From Micromonospora narathiwatensis (GTDB lineage Bacteria > Actinomycetota > Actinomycetes > Mycobacteriales > Micromonosporaceae): a DNA stretch of 64,000 nucleotides. Shown piece after piece: positions 27,223 to 39,193 of the stretch. The stretch is taken from NCBI RefSeq assembly GCF_900089605.1, contig NZ_LT594324.1, positions 1,550,001-1,614,000 on the forward strand, given 5' to 3'. The notes under the pieces were generated by a model, which was not told the DNA's origin, searched no databases, and worked only from the letters and a program-made list of their open reading frames with translations. Each line of letters opens with the position of its first letter. Position 1 is the first letter of the stretch. The position numbers were made by a program, and so were the translations under genes.

Positions 27223-27304
27223 CCGGCGGGGCCTTGGCCCAGCCTCCTAGGACGGCCTGCGGGTGGTGACGAGGTACGGACGGTGACGACCCCGGGCACG
27301 ACGA

Positions 27305-27335
27305 GGCCCGCGCCGCGGGGGAGCGGGCGCGGGCC
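27305..27335. terminator. Hairpin terminator between convergent genes
   Basis: A 10-bp stem GGCCCGCGCC/GGCGCGGGCC with an 11-nt loop lies between the permease stop (27222) and the end of the small leftward membrane-protein gene (27347). Confidence 0.6.
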
Positions 27336-27346
27336 GGCGGCGGCGT

Positions 27347-27553
27347 CTACTTCGACGGCTCGGGGAGGGCACAGTCCACCTTCGGGTTGGCGCCGATGTA
27401 GTTCAACGGACCGGCCACGATGGTGACCAGGATCGTGCCCGCCTCGGCGCAGTTCTTCTCGTCGTTGGTGTAGTACCCGCGCTGTCCGGCGGCGATCGCG
27501 CCGATGATGAGCCAGATGACGACCAGGACGCCTAGTATCGAGGTGCCGCGCAT
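27347..27553 (-). CDS. Small single-pass membrane protein
   Basis: A protein of 68 residues: MRGTSILGVLVVIWLIIGAI gives one N-terminal membrane segment, then a polar region with two Cys (NCAEAG and DCALPEPSK) that might pair outside the cell. The segment after the helix, AAGQRGYYTNDEKNCAEAG, is typical of a small actinobacterial membrane-protein family of unknown function. A ribosome-binding site (GGAGG) precedes the ATG. Confidence 0.65.
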   Translation of the reverse strand: MRGTSILGVLVVIWLIIGAIAAGQRGYYTNDEKNCAEAGTILVTIVAGPLNYIGANPKVDCALPEPSK

Positions 27554-27792
27554 GGGTTGCCTCCACAGGGGTGTGGTGGTTTCGGGGTGAAGGCCAGGTA
27601 CCCAGAACAGGGTCACCGTCAAACAGCGCCGCGACGCCGGCGCGGGCCGATTTCGACCATCACGGTCGGGTCAGTGTGGCGGGGACGGGTTCTCGGGCGG
27701 CACGCTCCGCACCGACGGCTACCCGGACTCGTATCTGGTTCCGGGCTTTCGATCCCGCCTGGCCGGCCCCGATCGCGCCGTGCCGGAAGGTT

Positions 27793-27835
27793 CGTCCCGG
27801 GCCGGTGCTGACGGTGTCAGCACCGGCCCGGGACG
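27793..27835. terminator. Very strong perfect hairpin terminator
   Basis: A 20-bp perfect stem (left arm begins CGTCCCGGGCCGG, 27793-27812; right arm 27816-27835) with a 3-nt GGT loop. It ends 3 bp from the stop codon of the leftward helix-hairpin-helix gene. The rest of the 285-bp gap 27554-27838 shows nothing else. Confidence 0.8.
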
Positions 27836-27838
27836 GGT

Positions 27839-28600
27839 TCAGGCGTTTCCGCCGGCGGCCGGGAGCACCGGCTCGGCGCCGGCCAGCACCTTCGCCTGCT
27901 GCGGCCAGGTCGCCAGGCCCGGCGCGGCGCGCAGGCCGGCCGCCTTGATGACCTCCCGCAGCGCCGCCTCGTCCAGCTCGGCGAGTTGGCGGTAGGTGCG
28001 GATGCCGGCGTCCTGGAGGCCGGCCGCCATCTTGGGCCCGATGCCCTGGATCTTCCGGAAGTCGTCGGCGGGCCCGTTGTCGGGCGTGGCGGGCTCCGCC
28101 GTGGCCACCGCGCCGTTCTCGACCGGGGTCCGTGGCACGGGGATGGTCGCGGGGGCGACCGGCTCAGCGGGAGCCGTGGCCGGCTCCACTTCGGCCGCAA
28201 CGGGCTCCGTCACGGTGCTGGCCGGCTCGGGCTCGACGGTGGCGGGCTGCTCCGCCTCAGCCGGCTCGGCGGCGGCGTCCTCCGCCTCGGCCGCGTCGGC
28301 GGCGGGTTCGGCGTCGGCCGGCTCGGCCGCGTCGGCGGCCGGCGGGACGGTGGTCTCGGCGACCGGGGTGGCCTCCTCCCGAGCCGGGGCCGGCTCATCG
28401 ATGACCGCAGCGGGTGGGGGAACCTCGTCAACGACCGTGGCGTGCCGTTCCTGGTCACCAGGGGCGCTCGCGGGGTCACCTTCCACGATGGGCGCCGCCT
28501 GGTCAGTGGTGGTGCGGCCGCCGGCCAGCACCCGCCAGATCACCAGGCCCGTCACCACAGTCAGGATCCCGACCAGCCATAGCGCGAAACTCGGCGACAC
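27839..28600 (-). CDS. Membrane-anchored helix-hairpin-helix protein
   Basis: A protein of 253 residues. One N-terminal membrane helix (FALWLVGILTVVTGLVIWRV) is followed by about 140 residues of Ala/Glu/Pro-rich low-complexity linker and a C-terminal helix-hairpin-helix domain, DDFRKIQGIGPKMAAGLQDA then GIRTYRQLAELDEAAL. The IQGIGPKMAAGL part is the typical HhH hairpin that binds DNA non-specifically in other proteins. I chose GTG 28600 because AGGAGGAGG lies 6 bp upstream. Such membrane-tethered HhH proteins are common in Micromonosporaceae-like genomes; the role is unknown. Confidence 0.75.
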   Translation of the reverse strand: MSPSFALWLVGILTVVTGLVIWRVLAGGRTTTDQAAPIVEGDPASAPGDQERHATVVDEVPPPAAVIDEPAPAREEATPVAETTVPPAADAAEPADAEPAADAAEAEDAAAEPAEAEQPATVEPEPASTVTEPVAAEVEPATAPAEPVAPATIPVPRTPVENGAVATAEPATPDNGPADDFRKIQGIGPKMAAGLQDAGIRTYRQLAELDEAALREVIKAAGLRAAPGLATWPQQAKVLAGAEPVLPAAGGNA

Positions 28601-28764
28601 GGCCAACCTCCTCCTCAGTATGTGAACGAAAGTCGCGAGAAAACTCGGGGCAGCTTCCCACACGCGGGTCGAGGACGACAGGGCGGTCCGCGGCTTTCGT
28701 CGCTGATGAGACGGACTCGTACCGGGAGGTGGCGGTCGGGTGACCGAGCGTGTGCCGCTGGTCG

Positions 28765-28827
28765 GGCTGAGGTGGGCGTCCCGGACCCTGGTGCCGTATG
28801 AGGGTTCCGGGACGCCCGGTCTCAGCC
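28765..28827. terminator. Long imperfect hairpin terminator
   Basis: Outer arms GGCTGAG and CTCAGCC, and inner arms GGGCGTCCCGGACCC and GGGTTCCGGGACGCCC with one bulged T. The right edge overlaps the stop codon of the leftward TcmI-like gene, so it should end that transcript. Confidence 0.65.
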
Positions 28828-29178
28828 TTCCGCGCCCGGCCGGGCGTAGAAGGTCGCGTCGACGGCGTCCCAGCTGTAGAAACAGCCGGCGACGGCGTCC
28901 CGGGGGGAGCGCCAGGTCGGCAGGTACGGCGACGTGTGCGCCGACAGCCGCTCGTTGACCCGCTGGTAGAGCGGGTGGTTGCGGGCCCCGGCCGCCGCGT
29001 CCGGGTCGACGTCCGCGATTTCCATCAGGTGGACGCACAGGTCGTGCAGGCAGTACAGCGACCGGTGCCGGACGCCGGTCAGACTGGGCAGCTCGGTCGC
29101 GTCGGACTCGGCGAAGATCTGCGCCACCCGTCCCTCCGCGCCCGGCACGATCCGGCTGACGACCAACAGTCGACTCAT
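28822..29178 (-). CDS. TcmI-family polyketide cyclase, copy 1
   Basis: A protein of 118 residues. It matches the ferredoxin-like TcmI cyclase family: [20 protein letters not shown], then [20 protein letters not shown] and [13 protein letters not shown]. TcmI-type enzymes close later rings of aromatic polyketides made by type II PKSs. ATG 29178 has GAGAGGGG upstream. It is roughly 60% identical by eye to the other cyclase at 30653 and lies on the opposite side of the SARP gene, forming the left end of the biosynthetic cluster. Confidence 0.85.
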   Translation of the reverse strand: MSRLLVVSRIVPGAEGRVAQIFAESDATELPSLTGVRHRSLYCLHDLCVHLMEIADVDPDAAAGARNHPLYQRVNERLSAHTSPYLPTWRSPRDAVAGCFYSWDAVDATFYARPGAEG

Positions 29179-29377
29179 CGGGACCCCTCTCGCCGGTGAA
29201 CCCCCCGGGCTGGGGCGGGGGGCGTCGGACACCGTGTGGGAAGAGCCTGCCCGGCCGGCTGTCACCTCTCCGTCACCATTGGTGGCCGCCCGGTGACGGC
29301 GGTGAATACCCCGGCGCGCCACCAGGCCGCCGGGGCGTACGACGCCGCGCGCCGGGGCCGGTGGTGGGTGTCGTCGC

Positions 29378-30229
29378 TCAGCGGGGCGCGGTGGGGGCGG
29401 TGTGACCCCGTTGCGGGGCGGGAGCGCTCGATCCGGGGTGCGGGGCGGGGCGTTCGGGCCGCCGGGCCGGGTCGGGCGGCTGGCGCCGGGTGGCGCGCCG
29501 GATCGGGGCGAGGGTGTCGTCGAGCAGCGCGCACATCGCCGGGGACGGCTCCAGGCGTAGCTCGCGCAGCAGCATGTCGCGGTAGACGTAGAAGGCGTGC
29601 ACCGCCTCGAACGCGTTGCCCTCGGCGAGGTGGATGCGGACCACCAGGCGGTGCGGGGTCTCCCGCAGCGGTTCGGCGGCCATCGCCTCCAGGGCCGCCT
29701 CGAGGGCCTCATCGTGCCGTCCGGCGGCGAGGTGGTTGCCGGCGAGCTGCTCCAGCATGTGCAGCCGTAGCTGGCGCAGGCGTTCGCGTTCCAGCAGCAC
29801 CCAGTCCTCGTACCAGCCGGGGAGCAGGTCGTGCCGGCCGGCGTTGCCGGCGGCGGGCGGCAGCTCGCCGGCCCGGACCCGGGCGGCGACGTCGACCAGC
29901 TCGTCGACGTCGAGGTGGACGGTGTCGCCGAGCCGTACGGCGTCGCCGTCGGTGAGCAGGGGGCAGCACGGGTCCTGCCGCAGCCGCCACAGGGCGGTGC
30001 GCAGCGAGGACAGTGCCCGCTCCTCGGACGCCTCGGGCCAGAGCAGTCCGGCCAGGTGGCTGCGGGTGGCGGCCGGGCGCAGTCCGATCAGGGCGATGAC
30101 CCGTTGCAGCCCACGGGGCACCACCACCGGCGTGTCGCCGTGGAGCAGCCGGAAGCCGCCGAGCAGGTGCAGCGACACCCGGGGTGTGGACGGGTCCCCG
30201 GCTGTCGGCATCCTTGATCCACCGGTCAC
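29378..30229 (-). CDS. SARP-family activator (OmpR-type HTH plus BTAD)
   Basis: A protein of 283 residues. The N-terminal winged-helix DNA-binding domain (SLHLLGGFRLLHGDTPVVVP, then LAGLLWPEASEERALSSLRT and ALWRLRQD) is followed by a bacterial transcriptional-activation domain: DLLPGWYEDWVLLERERLRQ and LRETPHRLVVRIHLAEGNAF. SARPs switch on antibiotic clusters by binding heptameric repeats upstream of target promoters. GTG 30229 is preferred because AGGGGGG lies 8 bp upstream. The gene sits between two TcmI-like cyclases and diverges from the main operon, so it is the likely pathway activator. Confidence 0.88.
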   Translation of the reverse strand: MTGGSRMPTAGDPSTPRVSLHLLGGFRLLHGDTPVVVPRGLQRVIALIGLRPAATRSHLAGLLWPEASEERALSSLRTALWRLRQDPCCPLLTDGDAVRLGDTVHLDVDELVDVAARVRAGELPPAAGNAGRHDLLPGWYEDWVLLERERLRQLRLHMLEQLAGNHLAAGRHDEALEAALEAMAAEPLRETPHRLVVRIHLAEGNAFEAVHAFYVYRDMLLRELRLEPSPAMCALLDDTLAPIRRATRRQPPDPARRPERPAPHPGSSAPAPQRGHTAPTAPR

Positions 30230-30652
30230 GGGCGCAACCCCCCTGCACCGGAACCCTCGTCCCGGCCGTTCCTCTTGCCCGGCGCGGCAGCCCCCGCGAC
30301 CGCGGTGTCGGAACGGCTCCGCCGCTGCGGCGGACGACGCTTTTCGCCAGGCTGACCGGAACGGAGGCTATCAATCAAAGTTACGCTGAGTCAACAGGGC
30401 GTCGCCTAGGCGACCAGCCGCAGTGGTCCAGCGATACCGATGTTGAACTGCGAAGAAGTGTCGTCATGAATCGATATCAGATGATCTTCGCATAGCTCGG
30501 GCACAGGTTCCGTCAACGCAGCGTCACCAAAATCCGATTTGGAAGGCCGCTGGGTGACGCCGCGTTGACGGTGTCGGCGGCACGGTGGCGGAAGTCGTCC
30601 GGCGCGACCGGTGGCACCCGCCCACCGGAGCGCGCCCCAGGGGAGGCAGTCC
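30230..30652. other. Divergent SARP/cluster promoter region
   Basis: 423 bp without a gene. It is less GC-rich around 30365-30490 (for example CTATCAATCAAAGTTACGC), as expected for promoters. The right part contains a large inverted repeat with 11-bp-spaced heptamers. I could not assign -10/-35 boxes with confidence. Confidence 0.6.
30511..30570. promoter_or_regulatory. 18-bp inverted repeat with SARP-like heptamers
   Basis: Left arm CGTCAACGCAGCGTCACC (30511-30528) and right arm GGTGACGCCGCGTTGACG (30553-30570) are inverted copies with one mismatch and a 24-bp spacer. Each arm holds two related heptamers (GGTGACG and GTTGACG) 11 bp apart, one helical turn, as SARP sites do. The spacer includes AAATCCGATTT, an 11-bp palindrome. 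It starts about 140 bp before the first rightward gene. Confidence 0.5.
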
Positions 30653-30985
30653 ATGGACCGTTCGCTCATCGTCGCCAAGGTGGTGCCGACCGCCGAGGAT
30701 CGGGTTGCCGAGATCTTCGCCGAGTCCGACGCGACCGAACTGCCTGGCCTGGTCGGCGTCCGGCACCGGTCGCTCTACCGGCTGCACGACCTCTACGTCC
30801 ATCTGTTGGAGACGGAACTACCGGCGCAGGGCGCGGTGGAGCACGCCCGTGGGCATCCCGAGTTCGTCCGGGTCAGCGAGCGGCTGCGGCCGTACATCTC
30901 ACCGTACCTGCCGACGTGGCGCTCGCCCCGGGACGCCATGGCCCACTGTTTCTACCGGTACGACGCCCAGGGGCGGCGGCCGTGA
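30653..30985 (+). CDS. TcmI-family polyketide cyclase, copy 2
   Basis: A protein of 110 residues with the same family pattern as copy 1: [40 protein letters not shown] and [19 protein letters not shown]. It is the first gene of the rightward operon, and its stop overlaps the accDA start (GTGA). ATG 30653 has GGGGAGG 6 bp upstream. Copy 1 lacks the Arg and Tyr of [10 protein letters not shown] (it has Cys at both places), so the copies may have different ring specificities. Confidence 0.87.
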   Translation: MDRSLIVAKVVPTAEDRVAEIFAESDATELPGLVGVRHRSLYRLHDLYVHLLETELPAQGAVEHARGHPEFVRVSERLRPYISPYLPTWRSPRDAMAHCFYRYDAQGRRP

Positions 30986-32696
30986 CCACCACCGCGCCCC
31001 GCGACGAGCAGCTCTGGTCGCGCTGCGACGGGTGCGCCTCGCTGCTGTACCGCAAGCGGCTGCGCCGCAACCTCGATGTCTGTCCAGAGTGTGGGACGCA
31101 CACCCGGCTGGACGCGCCCGACCGGGTGGCCCAACTGGTCGACCCGGACTCGTTCACCCCGCTGTCGGACCGGGCGGCCCGGGTCGACCCGATCGGTTTC
31201 GTCGACGCCCTGCCGTACCCGCACCGGCTCAGCGCCGCCCGGGCCGGCACGGGGCTGGACGAGGCGGTGCTCTGCGGTACGGCCCGCATCGGCGGTCAGC
31301 CGGTGGCCCTGGCGGTGATGGACTTCCGCTTCCTGGGCGGCAGCCTGGGCTGCGCGGTCGGTGAGCTGATCACGGCCACCGCCGAGCGGGCGCTGGCCGA
31401 CGAGGTGCCGCTGGTGCTGGTCACCGCCTCCGGCGGGGCCCGCATGCAGGAGGGTGCGCTGTCGCTGATGCAGATGGCCACGGTCAGCCAGGCCGTCGCC
31501 GGGCTGCGCGAGGCCGGCCTGCTCACCGTCAGCGTGATCACCGACCCGACGTACGGTGGGGTGGCGGCGTCCTTCGCCACCAACACCGACGTGGTGCTCG
31601 CCGAGAGCGGGGCCCGAATGGGCTTCGCCGGCCCCCGGGTGATCCGGCAGGTCACCGGCGCCACGCTGCCCGAGGGCTTTCAGACCGCCGAGTTCCTGCT
31701 CCGGCACGGGCAGGTCGACATGGTGGTGCCCCGGCACGCGTTGCGCGGCCGGCTGACCGCGCTGCTCGCCGCCGCGCGGTCCGCCCGCCGGGTCGCCCGG
31801 CGTCCGCCCGTACCCCGGCAGGAGCCGGCGCCGCGACCGGCGAACGGGACCGACGCGGCCGGGCCCGCGACGGCGGCCGGCGGCCCCGAGCGCGACGCCT
31901 GGGCGACGGTACGCCGGGCCCGGCACCCCGGCCGACCCACCACTCTGGACTACCTGGAGACGGCGTTCGACGGCTTCGTCGAGCTGCACGGTGACCGGTT
32001 GGCCGCGGACTGCCCGGCGGTCGTCGGCGGGGTGGCCCGGCTCGACGGCCGGCCGGTGATGGTGATCGGCCACCAGAAGGGGCACACCACCGCGGAGCTG
32101 GTGGCGCACAACTTCGGCATGGCCAGTCCGGCCGGGCACCGCAAGGCGCTGCGGTTGATGCGCCTCGCCGCCCGGCTCGGCCTGCCGGTGGTGACCCTGG
32201 TGGACACGCCCGGCGCCGACCCCGGCGTGAGCGCGGAGCAACAGGGGCAGGCGGCGGCGATCGCGGAGAACATCCTCGCGCTGAGCACGCTGCCCACGCC
32301 GGTCGTCGCGGTGGTCACGGGGGAGGGTGGCAGCGGCGGGGCGCTCGCCCTCGCGGTCGCCGACCGGGTGCTGATGCTGGAGAACGCCGTCTACTCGGTG
32401 ATCAGCCCGGAGGGCTGCGCCGCCATCCTCTGGCCGGACAGCTCCGCCGCGCCGCAGGCCGCCCGCGCGCTGCGGCTCACCGCCACCGACCTGTGCCGGC
32501 TCGGCGTGGTCGACGAGGTGGTGCCCGAACCGCGGGCGGCCGCGCACGACGACCCGGCCGGCGCCGCCGAACTGCTGGCCCGGGCGGTGGCGGCGAACCT
32601 CGCCCCGCTGCTCGACGTGCCGGCCGCCACGCTGGTCCGTCGCCGCCGGCACCGCTTCCGCCGCTACGGCGCGGCCCGCACCACCGGGGTTTCGCG

Positions 32697-32700
<4 letters not shown>
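30982..32700 (+). CDS. accDA: Acetyl-CoA carboxylase carboxyltransferase, beta-alpha fusion
   Basis: A protein of 572 residues. The N-terminal AccD half has the zinc ribbon CDGC...CPEC (residues about 14-36) and [16 protein letters not shown]. After a Pro/Ala linker at about residues 270-300, the AccA half shows [34 protein letters not shown] and [16 protein letters not shown]. The enzyme moves CO2 from carboxybiotin to acetyl-CoA to make malonyl-CoA. With accB and accC directly downstream it gives the cluster its own malonyl-CoA supply, as seen in some aromatic-polyketide clusters. GTG overlaps the cyclase stop. Confidence 0.92.
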
Positions 32701-35838
<3,138 letters not shown>

Positions 35839-35842
<4 letters not shown>

Positions 35843-37107
35843 TCGGCCGGCGTACGGTGGTGACCGGCGTCGGCGTCGTCGCACCGGGCGGCGCCACCCG
35901 GGACCGGTTCTGGAAGGCCGTCACGGAGGGGCGCACCGCGACCCGGCGGATCACCTTCTTCGACCCGTCGCCGTTCCGCTCCCAGATCGCCGCCGAGTGC
36001 GACTTCGACCCGGACGCCGCCGGCATCACCCTCGCGGAACGGCAGCGCGCCGACCGGTACGTGCAGTTCGCGCTCGCCTGCTCCGCCGAGGCGCTCGCCG
36101 ACAGCGGCCTCACCCTCACCGACGCCGAACGGGACCGGACCGGGGTGGTGCTCGGCACCGCGGTCGGCGGCACCATGGCGCTGGAGAAGGAGTACGTCCG
36201 GGTCAGCGACTCCGGCCGGCACTGGCTGGTCGACCACACCCTCGGCGGGCCGTACCTGTACCAGGCGCTGGTCCCCAGCAGCCTGGCCGCGGACGTGGCC
36301 TGCCGGCACGGCCTGCACGGCCCGGCCCAGGTGGTCTCCACCGGCTGCACCTCCGGCATCGACGCCATCGGGTACGCCCACCAGCTCGTCGTCGACGGTG
36401 AGGCGGACGTGGTGCTCGCCGGCGCCGCCGACTCGCCGATCTCCCCGGTCACCGTCGCCTCCTTCGACGCCATCCAGGCCACCAGCCCGGACAACGACGA
36501 CCCGGAGCACGCGTCCCGGCCGTTCGACGCCGACCGGCACGGCTTCGTGCTCGCCGAGGGGGCGGCCGTGCTGGTGCTGGAGGAGGCCGAGCACGCCCGC
36601 CGCCGGGGTGCCCACGTCTACTGCGAGGTGGCCGGCTACGCCAGCCGCAGCAACGGCTTCCACATGACCGGGCTGCGTCCCGACGGGGTGGAGATGGCCC
36701 TGGCCATCAGCGACGCGCTGCGGCAGGCCCGGCTCGCCCCGTCGGCCGTGTCGTACGTCAGCGCGCACGGCTCCGGCACCCGGCAGAACGACCGGCACGA
36801 GACCGCCGCGTTCAAGCGGGCGCTCGGCCCGACCGCGTACCGGGTGCCGATCAGCTCGATCAAGTCGATGGTCGGGCACTCGCTCGGCGCGATCGGCTCG
36901 ATCGAGATGGCCGCCTGCGCGCTCGCCATCGAGTACGGGGTGGTGCCGCCCACCGCGAACTGGACCACCCGTGACCCCGAGTGCGACCTGGACTACGTGC
37001 CCAACGAGGCGCGGGAGGTGCCGGTGGACGTGGCCCTGTCGGTCGGCAGCGGCTTCGGCGGCTTCCAGTCCGCGATGATCTTCCGCCGGCTGGCGGTGGC
37101 CCGATGA
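35839..37107 (+). CDS. Type II PKS ketosynthase alpha (KS-alpha)
   Basis: A protein of 422 residues. The active-site triad is intact: Cys170 in [18 protein letters not shown], His310 in [14 protein letters not shown] and His347 in [16 protein letters not shown]. These motifs match KS-alpha of aromatic type II PKSs, including spore-pigment-like enzymes. With the CLF it condenses malonyl units on the ACP into a poly-beta-ketone. The GTG start overlaps the cupin stop, and the CLF start overlaps this stop (ATGA), as is usual for KS-alpha/CLF pairs. Confidence 0.93.
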
Positions 37108-38348
37108 CGACGCGGGCGGTGGTGACCGGGATCGGGGTGGTGGCGCCCACCGGGGTCGGCGCCGACGCGCACTGGGCCGCCGTGCTGGCCGGCACCCGGC
37201 GTACCGGGCCGATCACCCTCTTCGACCCGGCCGGCTATCCCACCCGGATTGCCGGGGAGGTACCCGACTTCGACTCCGCCGGGTACGCCGACACCCGGCA
37301 GCGGGTGCAGACCGACCGGTGGACCCATCTCGGGTTCGCCGCGACCCGGCTGGCCCTGGCCGACGCCGGCCTGCCGGAGCGGGCCCCCGACCCGTACCGG
37401 TGGGCGGTCACCCTGGCCAGTTCCTCCGGCGGCAACCTGTTCGGCCAGCGGGAGCTGCAACGGCTCTGGGGCGGCCCGACCCGGACGGTCGGGGCGTACC
37501 AGTCGATCGCCTGGTTCTACGCGGCCAGCGTCGGGCAGCTCTCGATCCACCACCAGCTCAAGGGGCCGTGCGGGGTGACCGTCTCCGAGGCGGCGGGCGG
37601 GCTGGACAGCCTCGCCCACGCGGTGCGGACCGTCCGCCGGGGCACCCCGCTGGTGATCGCCGGGGCGACCGAGTGTCCACTCAGCCCGTACGCGCTGGCC
37701 TGCCAGCTCCGCTCGGGGCTGCTCAGCGACACCGCCGACCCGGAGCGGGCGTACCGGCCGTTCGACGTCGGCGCCGGCGGCTACGTACCGGCCGAGGGCG
37801 GCGCCGTCTTCGTGGTGGAGGAGTTGGGTCACGCGCTGGACCGGGGTGCCCGGATCTACGGCGAGATCACCGGCTGGGCGGCCACCCACGACGCCGCGCC
37901 CACCGATCCCGTCGCCGGCCCGGACCCGGCCCACTACGCCCGCGCGCTGCGGCTGGCCCTGGACCGCGCCGGCGTACGCCCGCACGACGTGGACGTGATC
38001 TGGCCGGACGCGCTCGGCGTGCCCGCGTACGACCGGGCGGAGGCGGCGGCCCTGCGCGCCGTGTTCGGCGAGCGCACCCCGCCGGTCACCACCCAGAAGC
38101 CGCTCACCGGGCGGGCCCATCAGGGCGGATCGGCGTTGGACGCGGCGACCGCGCTGCTCGCCTTCCACCACAACCTGCTGCCCGCCTCCGCCGGCCCGGA
38201 GCGGCCCGCCGAGGGGTGCGAGCTGACCTTCCTGCGGTCGCCCCGCCCGCCGCGCAGCCGGATCGCGCTGGTCGGGGCGCGTGGTTTCGACGGCTTCAAC
38301 AGCGCGCTGGTGCTGCGCGGCGCCGCGCCGCCCCCGCCGCCGGAATAG
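37104..38348 (+). CDS. Type II PKS chain-length factor (KS-beta) with Gln->Ala
   Basis: A protein of 414 residues aligned along its length with KS-alpha. At the position of the active Cys, CLFs normally have Gln in a SEQAGGLD context; here it reads [12 protein letters not shown], with Ala at residue 163. The His motifs are also lost ([13 protein letters not shown] in place of HGTGT). The heterodimer with KS-alpha sets chain length and has been linked to priming by malonyl-ACP decarboxylation. Loss of the conserved Gln suggests that priming is different here. It is the last gene before a convergent unknown gene. Confidence 0.9.
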   Translation: MTTRAVVTGIGVVAPTGVGADAHWAAVLAGTRRTGPITLFDPAGYPTRIAGEVPDFDSAGYADTRQRVQTDRWTHLGFAATRLALADAGLPERAPDPYRWAVTLASSSGGNLFGQRELQRLWGGPTRTVGAYQSIAWFYAASVGQLSIHHQLKGPCGVTVSEAAGGLDSLAHAVRTVRRGTPLVIAGATECPLSPYALACQLRSGLLSDTADPERAYRPFDVGAGGYVPAEGGAVFVVEELGHALDRGARIYGEITGWAATHDAAPTDPVAGPDPAHYARALRLALDRAGVRPHDVDVIWPDALGVPAYDRAEAAALRAVFGERTPPVTTQKPLTGRAHQGGSALDAATALLAFHHNLLPASAGPERPAEGCELTFLRSPRPPRSRIALVGARGFDGFNSALVLRGAAPPPPPE

Positions 38349-38360
38349 CGTCTCGGGCGC

Positions 38361-38819
38361 TCAGGTGTCGTATTCGCCGCTGTCCCAGGGCTCGGTGAAG
38401 GCCATGTAGTTGCCCGGGTGCAGCTCCACCCACCAGCTGTCGTCCTCGTCCTCGTCCTCGGGCGGGCGGGGGAGCAGGCCGAAGGTGGTGTCGAACCGCT
38501 GCACCGCGAACGGCGCCACCTCGATCCGGTCGAACGTCACCGGCCCCAGCTCCGCCAGCCGCGCCTCGTACGTCCGTCGACGGGCGTCGCGGTCCATCAG
38601 GTGGCGCGGGCCGAACGCGTCGATCGCGGCGTCGAGCAGCCGACCCGAGGCGTCGAAGAGGTAGCGGGCGACGAACTCGGCGCCCCCGCCGGTCTCCGGG
38701 TCGCCGGGCTCGAACGGTGTGGTGAGGAAGAACTGCCGGCCGTCGGCGGTGTGCCCCACGTGTTCGGCGTGGTAGTCGTCGTGGTCGATCGCGATGAGCC
38801 GCGGCGGCCCGTCGGTCAT
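38361..38819 (-). CDS. Conserved hypothetical protein
   Basis: A protein of 152 residues, acidic, with MTDGPPRLIAIDHDDYHAEH at the N-terminus and a run of Glu/Asp near PPEDEDEDD before WWVELHPGNYMAFTEPW. It looks like a cytosolic alpha/beta protein of unknown function. It converges on the CLF gene with only 12 bp between stops and does not look biosynthetic; it may have been kept or inserted between two cluster segments. Confidence 0.6.
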   Translation of the reverse strand: MTDGPPRLIAIDHDDYHAEHVGHTADGRQFFLTTPFEPGDPETGGGAEFVARYLFDASGRLLDAAIDAFGPRHLMDRDARRRTYEARLAELGPVTFDRIEVAPFAVQRFDTTFGLLPRPPEDEDEDDSWWVELHPGNYMAFTEPWDSGEYDT

Positions 38820-39193
38820 CGGTGCCCTCCCTGCTGCCGCCGGGCCGGTGCCGACGGGCGTGTGGAGGATACCGACCCCCACCGACGCCGTGGCCGGCGT
38901 CGCCCGATGGGTGGATCGGCGGGCTGTGCCCGCTCGCCCCGGCCCCGGACCGGCTGCCGGTGCGGGCGCGCGTGGGCGCGCGGCGACCCGCCCCCAGCGG
39001 GGTCGTGCGCCGGCGCACGCGCCCGATACTGCCTGTCCGATCGAGCCTCGGCAATCCGCCCAGCCGCTTTTATTGATCTAGCCATTTGCATGTAGCAATG
39101 CGATAAACGGCTGTCGTAGGGTTCCGTCAGCACCCCGGAGAACGTATCTGTTGGGCGTATTTCGCCCACTTTGACGCTGGGCGGTGGGCGATC
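38820..39193. other. Divergent intergenic region, promoter of the second cluster segment
   Basis: 374 bp. The half next to the AMP-ligase gene is AT-rich for this genome (TTTTATTGATCTAGCCATTT, 39067-39086) and should hold its promoter. It has a small perfect hairpin TGGGCG-TATTT-CGCCCA (39152-39168) and the decamer GGTTCCGTCA (39120-39129), which also occurs at 30506-30515 upstream of the TcmI-accDA operon. Confidence 0.5.

Noticed and set aside
39066..39115. Promoter boxes in the AT-rich stretch before ligase 1
   Set aside because: TTGATC, TTGCAT and GATAAA are present but not with 16-18 bp spacing, so no promoter was assigned.
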